A DNA stretch of 64,000 nucleotides. Origin: Streptomyces griseus (GTDB lineage Bacteria; Actinomycetota; Actinomycetes; Streptomycetales; Streptomycetaceae). The stretch spans positions 62,001 through 126,000 of the forward strand of contig NZ_MDKB01000006.1 in the NCBI RefSeq assembly GCF_001715295.1. Direction: 5' to 3'. The translations under genes were made by a program, and so were the position numbers. How positions within the stretch are numbered: position 1 is the first letter of the stretch; the number at the start of each line of letters is the position of its first letter. The notes beneath the pieces are model-generated. The model did no database searches. It worked only from the letters and a program-made list of their open reading frames with translations, and was not told where the DNA came from. Shown piece by piece: positions 25,907 through 34,197 of the stretch.

Positions 25907-25936
25907 AACCTAGCCGGACTCGAACGTGTGTCACAA
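25907..25936 (-). promoter_or_regulatory. Promoter of the LysM-Rpf gene
   Basis: On the minus strand TTGTGA (-35) and TAGGTT (-10) are separated by 18 bases, about 49 bases upstream of the ATG. Confidence 0.5.
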
Positions 25937-25963
25937 GTCGATGCAGCGGAGATCACGTGAACG

Positions 25964-27631
25964 TCACGGCCTTGACGGTGCGTCACTCCTGACGATCCGA
26001 TGTCCGGGATCGAACTCCACGGGAAGAGTGCGCAGTCCGCGCATGATGAGCCCGCCACGCCACCGCACGTCGGCCGCTTCCGGAGAGAGTCGCAGGTCAG
26101 GAAGGCGCCTCAGCAGCGTGGCCAGCGCCGTCCGACCCTCCAGGCGGGCCAGGGGGGCTCCCAGGCAGTAGTGGATGCCGTGCCCGTACCCGAGGTGCTG
26201 ATTGTCACTCCGCGCAAGGTCCAGGGTGTCCGCATCCCGGAACCGCTCCGGGTCGCGGTCCGCGGCGGCCAGGACCACGAGCACGGGGTCCCCGGCCGCG
26301 ACGGCCTGCCCTCCGAGCGTCACGGGCTCGGTGGCGTAGCGCCAGGTCGCCATCTCGACGGGACCGTCGTACCGCAGGAGTTCCTCGATGCCCGTGTCCA
26401 GCAGCCCGCTCTCCCCGTCGGCGAGGGAGCGCTGCAGCCGTACGCGCTGGTCCGGATTCCGCAGCAGCGCGTAGGTGCCGTTGCCGATGAGGTTGACGGT
26501 CGTCTCGAAACCGGCGAAGAGAAGGATGAACGCCATCGCCGCGGCCTCGTTCTCGGTGAGGTGCTCACCGTGGTCGCTCGCCCGGATCAGTCCCGAGATC
26601 AGGTCGTCGCCGGGGTTCTCCCTCTTGCGGTGGATGAGTTCGGCGAGGTAGCCGCGCATCTTCTTGACCGACCTGGCCACCCCGCCGCGCGGGCCGCCGC
26701 CGTGGCGGATCATCATGCCCGCCCAGTCCCGGAAGTCGTCCTGGTCCTCCGGGGGGACGCCCAGCAGGTCGCAGATCGCGTAGATGGGGAGCGGGAAGGC
26801 GAAGTCGTGGATGAGGTCCGCCTTGCCGTCCTCGGCGAAGGAGTCGATCAGCCGGTCCGTCAGCTCCTGCACGCGGGGCGCGAACTCGGCGACCCGGCGC
26901 GGGGTGAACGCCTTGGAGACGAGCCGGCGCAGCCGGGTGTGGTCCGGCGGGTCGATGTTGAGCAGGTGCGTCATCAGCTCCGCCTTGCGCTCGCCCGGGA
27001 TGCCGGTCCTCCCCTTGGCCTGCGCCGACCCGGCGTGGTGCATGGGGTTCTTGGAGAGGCGGGCGTCGGCGAGGGCCTGCCTGGCATCGTCGTACCGGGT
27101 CACCAGCCAGGCCTCGACGCCGCTGGGCAGCGCGGTGCGGTGGACGGGGCTGTGCTCGCGGAGCCAGGCGTACGCGGGGTACGGGTCGGTCGCGAACTCC
27201 CAGGTGAAGAGTGTGGGGACGCCGCCGCCGGGGGCGGGGTGACCGACGGGGCAGCCGGTGGGAGGCCCGGCCGGGGTACCACCGGGGGCCTCGCCGCGGG
27301 GGTTCCCGGGGGACGCGGAGGCGGCGGCCGTGGGCCCCCCGGAGGCGGCGGCCGCAGGCACTCCGGGGCTGCCGGCCGAGGGGTCGGCCGAAAGGTCCGC
27401 GGGATCGTCGGCCGGGGGGTCTGCCGGGTGGTCGGCCGAAAGGTCCGCGGGATCGTCGGCCGGGGCGTCCGCCGGGCTGTCGGCCGAAAGGTCCGCGTCG
27501 GCCGGGGCGTCCGCCGGGCTGTCGGCCGAAAGGTCCGCGTCGGCCGGGGCGTCCGCCGGGTGGTCGGCCGAAAGGCCCGCGGGATCGCCGGCCGGGGGGT
27601 CCGCTGGGTTGTCGGCGGGGCTGTCGTTCAC
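25964..27631 (-). CDS. Cytochrome P450 with repeat-expanded N-terminal tail
   Basis: A 555-residue frame. Residues from about 130 are a standard bacterial P450: substrate region, I-helix FAGFETTVNL, ExxR EELLRYDGP, and heme loop GYGHGIHYCLGAP. From memory it corresponds to the CYP107U locus beside rpf genes. The first ~130 residues are low-complexity Pro/Ala/Asp repeats (PADDPADLSADH) encoded by 42- and 48-bp DNA repeats, unusual for a soluble P450. The GTG at 27631 overlaps the mazG stop by 4 bases, but its GAGGAG sits almost on the start codon, so translation may start further in. A ferredoxin partner is not visible nearby. Confidence 0.88.
   Translation of the reverse strand: MNDSPADNPADPPAGDPAGLSADHPADAPADADLSADSPADAPADADLSADSPADAPADDPADLSADHPADPPADDPADLSADPSAGSPGVPAAAASGGPTAAASASPGNPRGEAPGGTPAGPPTGCPVGHPAPGGGVPTLFTWEFATDPYPAYAWLREHSPVHRTALPSGVEAWLVTRYDDARQALADARLSKNPMHHAGSAQAKGRTGIPGERKAELMTHLLNIDPPDHTRLRRLVSKAFTPRRVAEFAPRVQELTDRLIDSFAEDGKADLIHDFAFPLPIYAICDLLGVPPEDQDDFRDWAGMMIRHGGGPRGGVARSVKKMRGYLAELIHRKRENPGDDLISGLIRASDHGEHLTENEAAAMAFILLFAGFETTVNLIGNGTYALLRNPDQRVRLQRSLADGESGLLDTGIEELLRYDGPVEMATWRYATEPVTLGGQAVAAGDPVLVVLAAADRDPERFRDADTLDLARSDNQHLGYGHGIHYCLGAPLARLEGRTALATLLRRLPDLRLSPEAADVRWRGGLIMRGLRTLPVEFDPGHRIVRSDAPSRP
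27383..27610. repeat. Minisatellite inside the P450 gene
   Basis: The motif GTCGGCCGAAAGG recurs at 27383, 27431, 27479, 27521 and 27563: two 48-bp units and two 42-bp units, differing by a 6-base in-frame block. All lengths are multiples of three, so copy number can change without breaking the frame. Confidence 0.93.
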
Positions 27632-28614
27632 TCCTCGACGGTATCCGGCGCCGCCCCGTGGCCCTCGGCCGCCCGGATCGCGTCCCGGTACGCACGGGCT
27701 GCGGCCCGCAGCGCGGCCTCCGGGTCGGTGCCGTCCTGCTCGGCGCGTACGGCGAGGGCGAGGAGCCGGTAGCCGATGCCGTCGCCCTCGGGGAGGACCA
27801 CGTCCAGTCCGGCGGTACGGACCCGGCCGGCCAGCTTCGCGGTGAGCGCCAGGCCGGGCTGGCCGAGCGGCACCCCGTCCGTGACCGAATCGCGCTGCTT
27901 CTCGATCGCCTTGGTCCGCAGCCAGTGGGCGCGCACGTCGTCCGGGGTCTCGGCGGTCTCGTCACCGAAGACGTGCGGGTGGCGGTGGATCAGCTTCTCC
28001 ACGATGGTGCCGGCGACGTCGTCGATCGCGAACGGTTCGTCCGGGTCCTCCTGGGCGATCCGGGCATGGAAGACCACCTGGAGCAGGACGTCCCCGAGCT
28101 CCTCGCGCAGCTCGTCCCGGTCGCCGTCCTCGATGGCCTCGACCAGTTCGTACGCCTCCTCGATGGCGTACTTCGCGAGGCCCTCGTGCGTCTTCTGCGA
28201 GCTCCACGGGCATGCGAGCCTGATCCGGTCCATGACCTGCACCAGGTCGAGGAGCCGGGCGCCCGGCAGGTCGTAGGAGCCGGGCAGGAGCTCCAGGTCC
28301 GGCATGTGCACCCTGCCCGATCCGCCGAGCCGGGCCAGTCCGTCGGTGAGCGGCTGGTTGCCCTCGCCGCCCACCAGGACCACGACCGTCCGCCCGCCCG
28401 CACAGGCGTCCACGAGCTCCTCGGCCGAGGGCGCCGCGTGCTCGACGGCGACCCCGGCCTCCCTCAGATACGGCAGCTGCGGATGGTCGGCCTCGGCGCA
28501 CAGCACGCGGTCGGCGGCGTGCAGCGTCTGCCAGGCCGGCCAGGACAGCAGTCCCGGCGCGACCCGGTGGCTGGCGGTGAGCAGGACGATACGGCCGGGG
28601 GCTTCAGCGTTCAC
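27628..28614 (-). CDS. mazG: Nucleoside triphosphate pyrophosphohydrolase MazG
   Basis: A 328-residue protein. The N-terminal ~110 residues resemble a tetrapyrrole-methylase-like fold remnant (IVLLTASHRVAPGLLSW). The MazG NTP-PPase core (residues about 125-240) has the metal-binding EExxE and ExxD: YAIEEAYELVEAIEDG and EELGDVLLQVVFHA. A weaker second helical unit closes the protein. It hydrolyses (d)NTPs to monophosphates, cleaning damaged nucleotides or tuning ppGpp. It lies between the SurA-like lipoprotein and the P450 gene, with which it overlaps by 4 bases. Confidence 0.92.
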   Translation of the reverse strand: MNAEAPGRIVLLTASHRVAPGLLSWPAWQTLHAADRVLCAEADHPQLPYLREAGVAVEHAAPSAEELVDACAGGRTVVVLVGGEGNQPLTDGLARLGGSGRVHMPDLELLPGSYDLPGARLLDLVQVMDRIRLACPWSSQKTHEGLAKYAIEEAYELVEAIEDGDRDELREELGDVLLQVVFHARIAQEDPDEPFAIDDVAGTIVEKLIHRHPHVFGDETAETPDDVRAHWLRTKAIEKQRDSVTDGVPLGQPGLALTAKLAGRVRTAGLDVVLPEGDGIGYRLLALAVRAEQDGTDPEAALRAAARAYRDAIRAAEGHGAAPDTVEE

Positions 28615-28661
28615 CCTTCGAACCTACCCCGGGCGGAACCGGGTGCGGCCCTGCCGCGGGA

Positions 28662-29318
28662 TCAGGCGCCGGCCTCGGGCTGCTGACCCGGGACGGTGGT
28701 GACCTGTTTGATCCACGGGACCTTGACCGTGCTGAGCTGTACCTTCGTGTCGTCCCAGGTACCGAAGCGCGGATTGACGTCGATGTGCAGGGCCTTGGAC
28801 GCCTTGGTGAGCGCCTGCCCGACCGCCTGCACCCCGGCCGGACTCTGCAGGTCGGCGCCGAGGGCCTGCGCCAGCTTCGGGAGCTGGACCTCCTGGCGGA
28901 GACTGTCGTCGATCTGGCCGGGGGCGACCCACCGCTGCTCGAGCATCATCGTCCGCAGGGCCGCGTCCCCGCCGGACTGCGCGGCCGCCGCCGTGCGGGT
29001 CTGCTGGATCTCCTTGCGGCTGACGCTCACTCCGGCGTCCTGCGCGGCGCGGTCCAGGACCCGGCCGAAGATCAGACTCGACAGTTTGACGCGGGTGAGC
29101 TGCCCGGAGGACTTCTCCAGCTCCGCGGACCGGGCCGAGGCCTGCTGCGCCCCGCGCACGTCCGCCGTCTGCGCCTGGACGGTGGACACCGCGATGCGGT
29201 CCCCGCCGACCACGGCCGCGGCGCCGGGGTGGGCTTCGCTGCCGCACGCGGTCAGGAGCGGCGCCGCGACGAGCGTGGCGGCGGACAGGGCGAGTGCGGT
29301 GCGACGACGGCGGTGCAA
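28662..29318 (-). CDS. SurA N-terminal-like lipoprotein
   Basis: A 218-residue lipoprotein: signal peptide with lipobox LTAC (Cys25), then a helical SurA/PrsA-type N-terminal chaperone domain (RIAVSTVQAQTADVR, ILxDRAAQDAGVSVSRKEI). The parvulin isomerase domain is absent and the C terminus is a short linker (FGTWDDTKVQL). It would sit on the outer face of the membrane and help fold secreted proteins. It is upstream of mazG in the same direction. A perfect 7-base palindrome lies just before its start. Confidence 0.82.
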   Translation of the reverse strand: MHRRRRTALALSAATLVAAPLLTACGSEAHPGAAAVVGGDRIAVSTVQAQTADVRGAQQASARSAELEKSSGQLTRVKLSSLIFGRVLDRAAQDAGVSVSRKEIQQTRTAAAAQSGGDAALRTMMLEQRWVAPGQIDDSLRQEVQLPKLAQALGADLQSPAGVQAVGQALTKASKALHIDVNPRFGTWDDTKVQLSTVKVPWIKQVTTVPGQQPEAGA

Positions 29319-29629
29319 AGGAGCCTCCCGGGGAGAGTTTGTGCATCAGTGCACAAAGCCTTGCGGTGATCGATGTTAGGCAGTGGAGGTGGCGGAGGCC
29401 ACCGATTCGACCAACGATTCGGCAGGAGATGGGGATGTGGGCGTGGCCGGGGCCTACGACAGCACGGGCAGGCGGCGCTCGGACGCGCCCCTGAGGCCGC
29501 CGGCGGCCGCGCGGGCGTAGGGATCAGGAGCCGAGGTCGGGCACCGGCGTCCCGAGGGCGGCCCGACGGCGCGGGCGCAGAGCGCGGTCCGAAGGCCGCG
29601 GCGCGGGGTCCCACCCCGGGCGTTGTTCT
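29319..29629. other. Non-coding left edge of the immunity island
   Basis: About 310 bases between the conserved SurA-like gene and the first immunity gene. It contains the palindrome at 29338. No gene is supported. Confidence 0.4.
29338..29357. promoter_or_regulatory. Palindrome upstream of the SurA-like lipoprotein
   Basis: TTTGTGC and GCACAAA are perfect 7-base arms with 6 bases between, 20 bases upstream of the lipoprotein start. It is a plausible repressor operator; the regulator is unknown. Confidence 0.4.
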
Positions 29630-30133
29630 CTACACGTTTCCAAGATGACGCAGCAACTGCCACCACTCATCGGTCTCCGTGCAACCCGTACTGCGCATGT
29701 ACCCCGAGCCGAGCGCCTGCTCCGACACGAACTCGGCGAGGCTGTCCGCCACTCGCTCGAATCGAGGGCTCGCCCACCAGGAAGTCAACATGTCCGGGTA
29801 GGTCCAGACCGAGCCGTCCCGGCGTTTGACCAGCACCGGATTCTCGTTGATCTTTCCGACGACGAACCAGTCGTCCGGGCCCTCGGGGACCTCGCCCCTG
29901 CCAGGAGAGATCAGCGCCTGCGACTTCGCGGCGTACTTCCTGTCGAGAATCACCACGGACCCCATGGTGGCCCCGTCCGCAGCCATCAGAAAGTCCAGGT
30001 ACTCCTCCGGAGCATCCAGGTCCGGCCGCCGGGAAACCCCTGCCGGAACGGAGTTGAAGATGCTCCACTCCTCGCTGGAGTCGATGGCCTCACGAGCCCT
30101 GGCAAGGCTCTTCCTGAATTCTTCTGTGATCAT
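29630..30133 (-). CDS. SUKH/SMI1-type immunity protein
   Basis: A 167-residue soluble protein with the SUKH (SMI1/KNR4) layout: EEYLDFLMAADGATMGSVVILD in the first half, GPDDWFVVGKINENPVLVKRRDGSVW in the beta core, and a helical end FERVADSLAEFVSEQALG. SUKH proteins neutralise diverse toxins, mostly nucleases. No toxin gene is next to it; three more immunity-like genes follow, marking an orphan immunity array. GC at third positions is lower than in neighbouring housekeeping genes, suggesting transfer. ATG at 30133. Confidence 0.65.
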   Translation of the reverse strand: MITEEFRKSLARAREAIDSSEEWSIFNSVPAGVSRRPDLDAPEEYLDFLMAADGATMGSVVILDRKYAAKSQALISPGRGEVPEGPDDWFVVGKINENPVLVKRRDGSVWTYPDMLTSWWASPRFERVADSLAEFVSEQALGSGYMRSTGCTETDEWWQLLRHLGNV

Positions 30134-30237
30134 TAGGGCCCCTGAATGTTGACCGGGATGGGCGTGTAATCCGGCAGATGCACGATCTGCTGCCTGGCTG
30201 CTGGATTCCGGCAGCCCGCGCTCAACTGACAGACGGT

Positions 30238-30813
30238 CTACAGCATTACCTGCAGGCGTTCGAGGTCGAACAGATCAAGGTTCTGCTTCGTGAGTTCGGA
30301 CTCGAAGGCCGGCCAGCCGTGCTTCTGCACGTACTCCGCCTCGGCGCCGTGAAGCGGCACCAGCCACACCACGGACACATACGTCCCGTTCTCCAGCGTG
30401 ACGGAGAAGAAGGCGTCGTCGAAGTAGACCGGCATGGCCGCATACAGCGCAGTCAGGGAACTACCCGGACGCAGCGGCATCGGCAAGGACACGACATCCC
30501 CGCGAAGAACCGCTTTCCCGGTCGTCGCCAAGCGCTCAGCCACCCACTCCAGCACTCCGGGAAACGGCCCGTACTCATCTCCGGCGACAGGGCGAGTACA
30601 TCCGAGCAACTCCAGGTGCTGAGATTCTCCCGTCGTGGGAGAGACCAGGTGCGTCTGGTGCAGGGTGGTGGTGGCAAAGGACTGAACGCCATCGAAGACG
30701 CCGCCGGTGAAATATCCCACCTGTGCGGCACCTTCGGGAGCGCCATCCCTGACCGACCACGCGCCGACAAGCTGACCCAGACGTGATTCGAAATGGTCGA
30801 TCAGAATAGCCAT
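30238..30813 (-). CDS. Suppressor-of-fused (SuFu)-type immunity protein
   Basis: A 191-residue protein resembling the bacterial SuFu domain: DGVQSFATTTLHQTHLV, LELLGCTRPVAGDEYGPFPGVLEWVAERLA, YFDDAFFSVTLENGTYVSVVWLVPLH, and the end EYVQKHGWPAFESELTKQNLDLFDLER. The bacterial family is abundant as immunity proteins in polymorphic-toxin loci. ATG at 30813 has GGAG 8 bases upstream; the longer frame is rejected. It lies in the run of leftward immunity genes with no cognate toxin. Confidence 0.78.
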   Translation of the reverse strand: MAILIDHFESRLGQLVGAWSVRDGAPEGAAQVGYFTGGVFDGVQSFATTTLHQTHLVSPTTGESQHLELLGCTRPVAGDEYGPFPGVLEWVAERLATTGKAVLRGDVVSLPMPLRPGSSLTALYAAMPVYFDDAFFSVTLENGTYVSVVWLVPLHGAEAEYVQKHGWPAFESELTKQNLDLFDLERLQVML

Positions 30814-30835
30814 CTTCGGTGCTCCCACGCTTCCG

Positions 30836-31327
30836 CTACCGGGTGAAGGGCCTGGCGTCGCTCCATTCCCAGTACACGCGCTCCGCCTCCCGCTGCGAAG
30901 CGAAAAATTTCTGGATAACCTGCGAATCGGACCCTGGCGGAATGTCGATGGCGACATGGCGATGGCCGCTCCACTCGCAGAGGAATCCCGAGGTCTCGAC
31001 CAGCTGATTGACCGACGCGAAGATTTCGGAGATGCCCTCTGCGGAAACGGCGGGAGCGATCAGCCCTCTCATTGTGCGGTGACGTCCGGAGCGGACAATG
31101 CGCGCCACTACATCGTCGCCGTCAAGTTCCACAACGTCGTGCAGCGACATCCCGTAGACCCTGAACGGAATACAAAGGACTTCGTAGGTCCCGTCCTCGT
31201 TCACGCCTAGCCATATTTGCTCCATGTGCTGAGCGAAACCGAACGGAGCAAGATCCACCATAGTGATGTACTGATCGGTGGACATGATCGCCGGGTCGTC
31301 ATGAACAATGTACTTCTGCGGTTCCAC
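30836..31327 (-). CDS. DUF4265 protein, immunity-array member
   Basis: A 163-residue protein matching DUF4265: VDLAPFGFAQHMEQIWLGVNEDGTYEVLCIPFRVYGMSLHDVVEL, then VRSGRHRTMRGLIAP and a C-terminal alpha/beta unit with VAIDIPPGSD. The family often occurs near polymorphic-toxin genes, but its activity is not established. GTG at 31327 with AAAGG upstream is preferred over the frame-extended ATG at 31423. It follows a truncated integrase scrap and precedes the SuFu gene by 22 bases. Confidence 0.75.
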   Translation of the reverse strand: MEPQKYIVHDDPAIMSTDQYITMVDLAPFGFAQHMEQIWLGVNEDGTYEVLCIPFRVYGMSLHDVVELDGDDVVARIVRSGRHRTMRGLIAPAVSAEGISEIFASVNQLVETSGFLCEWSGHRHVAIDIPPGSDSQVIQKFFASQREAERVYWEWSDARPFTR

Positions 31328-31389
31328 TGGGTGGCGCCTTTCTGATACGACCCGAAGGGTGCCACCTCGCCCGGATAGCGCATGGACTT

Positions 31390-31716
31390 CGCCGTATCCG
31401 CTTCCACGACCTACCCCACTCAACCGCGGCCCTGCTCCTGGAACAGGGCGTCGACCTCGTCGTCATCAAGAAAATCCTAGGCCACGCCCACATCGGCGTC
31501 CCCGCCGGCGTCTACGCCCACGTCCGACTCTGCCTTCCGACGCCAAGCCATCAGCACCCTCAGCAACGCGCTCAGCGCAGCCGAGAGGGGCGCCGACGAT
31601 GCACCCAGCACAGCAGCTGTCCGCTGGGAACGCCGCACCGAACTCCACGACGCTTTCGTCTCCCTTGCCTGCAGCCTCATCTGCTGGAAACGCCTCAAGA
31701 AGGCCCGCTCCTGATC
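31390..31716 (+). pseudogene. C-terminal scrap of a tyrosine recombinase/integrase
   Basis: Plus-strand translation from about 31390 gives RIRFHDLPHSTAALLLEQG and LVVIKKILGHAHIGVPAGVYAH, the box II region of phage-type integrases (normally HDLRHS, then LGH and the tyrosine in VYAHV). The conserved HxxR arginine is replaced by proline. A frameshift near 31530 moves the tail (QAISTLSNALSAAERG) to another frame. Catalytic N-terminal parts are missing, so this is a decayed remnant of a mobile element that probably carried the island. Confidence 0.75.
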
Positions 31717-31831
31717 GTGTTACGAGCTCCCATGCGAAACGCCCGGCTTGAGGTCTCCAGCCGGGCGCGCGCACATTTTCCTTGAGTCCGGTCAGGCCAA
31801 CTCGCAACGGTTCCCGGGCTACAGGGGGAAG

Positions 31832-32284
31832 CTACCCAGCCGACTCTCCCGTGTCCTCACCGAGACTCTCCAGGATCTCAAGGACGAGGTCGGCTGCCCC
31901 TGGAACACCCTCGCGCGTCAACTCTCTCTTCAGCGCGGGAATGCTGCCACGGACGGCTTCACGGCACTCGACCTCCAGGAACGGCCTGTCGAGTGCGACC
32001 TCACTGCTTTCGGACTCTCCCGTGACGAGACCAAGGAGCAGGTCGAGCATGGCCAGCCTCGCCGGAACAGCCACGTCCTCCTCGCGGAGTGCAGCGACGA
32101 TCATCGATGCAACCGGGACGGCAGCCTCGAACAGCATCGAGCCCGTCTCGATGTCACCGGCCAGGTCGACCTTTGCGGCCTCCTCCTCCGTCCGTGCCGC
32201 GACCAGCGCGGCGAAACTGTACGGAACATGCCGCGCGCCTCGGCCGCAGCCACAGCGCATGACCGGCCAGTCGTGCTTCTCCAT
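31832..32284 (-). CDS. Orphan immunity-like protein overlapping the Rhs/Hint gene end
   Basis: A 150-residue, acidic, helical protein. A short Cys-containing start (VMRCGCGRGARH) is followed by helices SMLFEAAVPVASMIVAALREED, ARLAMLDLLLGLVTGE, and a Leu-rich end. No family is recognised. Its ATG lies immediately after the Hint-domain terminal VLVHNTD codons, in another frame, so it overlaps the last 130 bases of the Rhs frame. In intact loci the toxin tip would sit between these. The toxin thus seems deleted, leaving an immunity gene. No clear ribosome site is seen. Confidence 0.6.
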   Translation of the reverse strand: MEKHDWPVMRCGCGRGARHVPYSFAALVAARTEEEAAKVDLAGDIETGSMLFEAAVPVASMIVAALREEDVAVPARLAMLDLLLGLVTGESESSEVALDRPFLEVECREAVRGSIPALKRELTREGVPGAADLVLEILESLGEDTGESAG

Positions 32285-33940
32285 CCGTGTTGTGAACCAG
32301 CACCGCCGTGTCGCCCACACCCACGTGATACGTGTGGAGGCCCTCGACGCTCAGGTCGTACGTGACGCGCTGCGCTGTGTAGGCCTTGGTGCCGAGGATG
32401 ACCGTGGGTCCGCCGGTGTCGTTCTGGAGCTTCTGGCCGGCCTTGAGGTCGGCGGCCTGCGTCCAGGCGTCCTTCGTGGACTCGTAGAACTGGTGGTGCT
32501 TGGTGGTCTGGATCGTCTTCGGGCCGGACTTCGTGGACACGACCACGTCCACGAACTCGCGGTCCGTCTTGGTGACGATGACCTCCTTGACCTTGTGCTT
32601 CTCCTGCTTCTTCTTGCCGGGTTCGGCCGTCAGGACGTAGTCGCCGACCTTGACCTCGGAGATCGGCTTGGTCGTGGCATCCGCCAGCAGGACTCCGGTC
32701 AGGCCGGTGAAGCTGTGGGGAATCGGGCAACTGCCACCCGGAGAGGACGGCTGCCTGTCCGGCTCCGGCTTCGCCGTCGACTTGCGGCCGAACCCGCTTG
32801 CCGCCGCCCCGAACACACCACCCGACGCCGCACCCATCGCGGTGGCCTTCGCGGCGCCGCTGACGCTGCAGCCTTCCCCACTGGTCACGCAGGAAATGCC
32901 GTAACCGACCGCGCCCTCCGCGCCGCCACCCGCAGCACCCATCGCCGCGCCGTTCAGCGCCTTGCCACCGGCACCGGCGAGCAGCCGGCCCACCGCACCG
33001 GAGACCATGCCGCCCGCCGCGCCGCCGAGAGCGCCCGTCAGGGCTCCCACGCCGACCGCAGTCGCGAAACCGGCCAGGGACTTGGGGCCGTCGCTCATGG
33101 CGTAGCCGACGGCGTTTGCCGCGGCTCCCGCGAGCATTCCGCAGGCGACCACTCCCGCGCCGAAGCTCGCCGCCGTACAACCCGCGAAGACCGCCACGCC
33201 TACTGCCACCGAGACAATCGTCGAGGCGTGCTGCTTCACGAAGTTGGCTGTGGCCTTCGCCGCCTTCTTGACGGCTCTGCCGACCTTCCTGGCGGCCTTC
33301 ACCACCTTCTTCGCCACGTGTTTGACGGCCTTCGCGACCTTCCGAACCGTCTTCTTGACCTGCTTGACGACCTTGTGGACGTACTTCCTGACCCGCTTGT
33401 ACGTGCGTTTGACGTATCTCTTGACCCTCTTGACGCTGTCCGCCACGTAGCGCACGGCCTTGCGGACCACCCGCTTGACCCTGCGGACGACCTTCTTGAC
33501 CGCCTTCTTGATCGTCTTGGCGGCGCGCTTGACCGTCTTCGCGGCCTTCTTGACCGCCGACTTGGTCTTCTTCCAGGCCGACTTGACGGTCTTCTTGACC
33601 TTCTTGATGGCCTTGTCGATGAAGCTCGGCCAATGACCGGTCGGGTCGGTGGCCGTCATCGGGTTCTGGTCCGCGTAGGCATACCGGTTCGCGGACACCG
33701 AGGTCGGCAGCGGGTTCATGCCCACCGTGTCCCGACTGTTGAACTGGCCGGTCTGCGGTGAGTACCAGCGCGCCGCCATGTTGACCTTTGCGGTCTCCGG
33801 GTCCGTCCACCCCGACTGGTAACCGAGGTGGCCGACCATGCCCTGCGACTGCTCGACCTTCCCGAACGGGGAGTACGTCGACGAGCCGGCCAGCGCCTCA
33901 CCGCCTGCGGTGAACTGGCCCACCACGTCGTCGTGGACGC
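32154..33940 (-). pseudogene. Truncated Rhs protein with Hint domain, toxin tip lost
   Basis: The leftward frame begins abruptly in an Rhs core end: VVGQFTAGGEALAGSSTYSPFG, ARWYSPQTGQFNSRDT and NRYAYADQNPMTATDPTG. A Lys/Arg/Val repeat segment (about 33240-33620), a glycine/alanine-rich hydrophobic pre-toxin region, and a Hint autoprocessing domain (CPIPHSFTGLTGVLLAD to YDLSVEGLHTYHV and VLVHN) follow. After VLVHN the frame continues only as an out-of-frame reading of the next gene, so no toxin is present. The N-terminal thousand-plus residues of a full Rhs are also missing. It remains open to 34079, but those extra residues are not Rhs-like. Confidence 0.82.
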
Positions 33941-34197
33941 CGGCGCTCGGGCCCACGGGGCGATCTGGACGACGCTGAACGGTACATGGCGATTCCGCCG
34001 TGGCACCACGGAGGGCGCGCGTTCCGACCCCGCTCACGCGTGAAGACACCGCCGCTCCACGCCTGTGCGACACCGGCACCTTCCCGGCCGGTGGCTGTGG
34101 TCACGAAGGCGGGGAACGTATCCACACGGCCGCCGCACCGATCCCCGGCCGCCCGGACCGCGCTCCGCCGCTCAGGCGGCGGACGCCCCCGCGCCGC

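Noticed and set aside
33898..34125. Short minus-strand frame at the Rhs upstream edge
   Set aside because: It looked like a possible Rhs continuation, but no Rhs repeat (YDxxGxL) pattern is present, so I did not extend the pseudogene.
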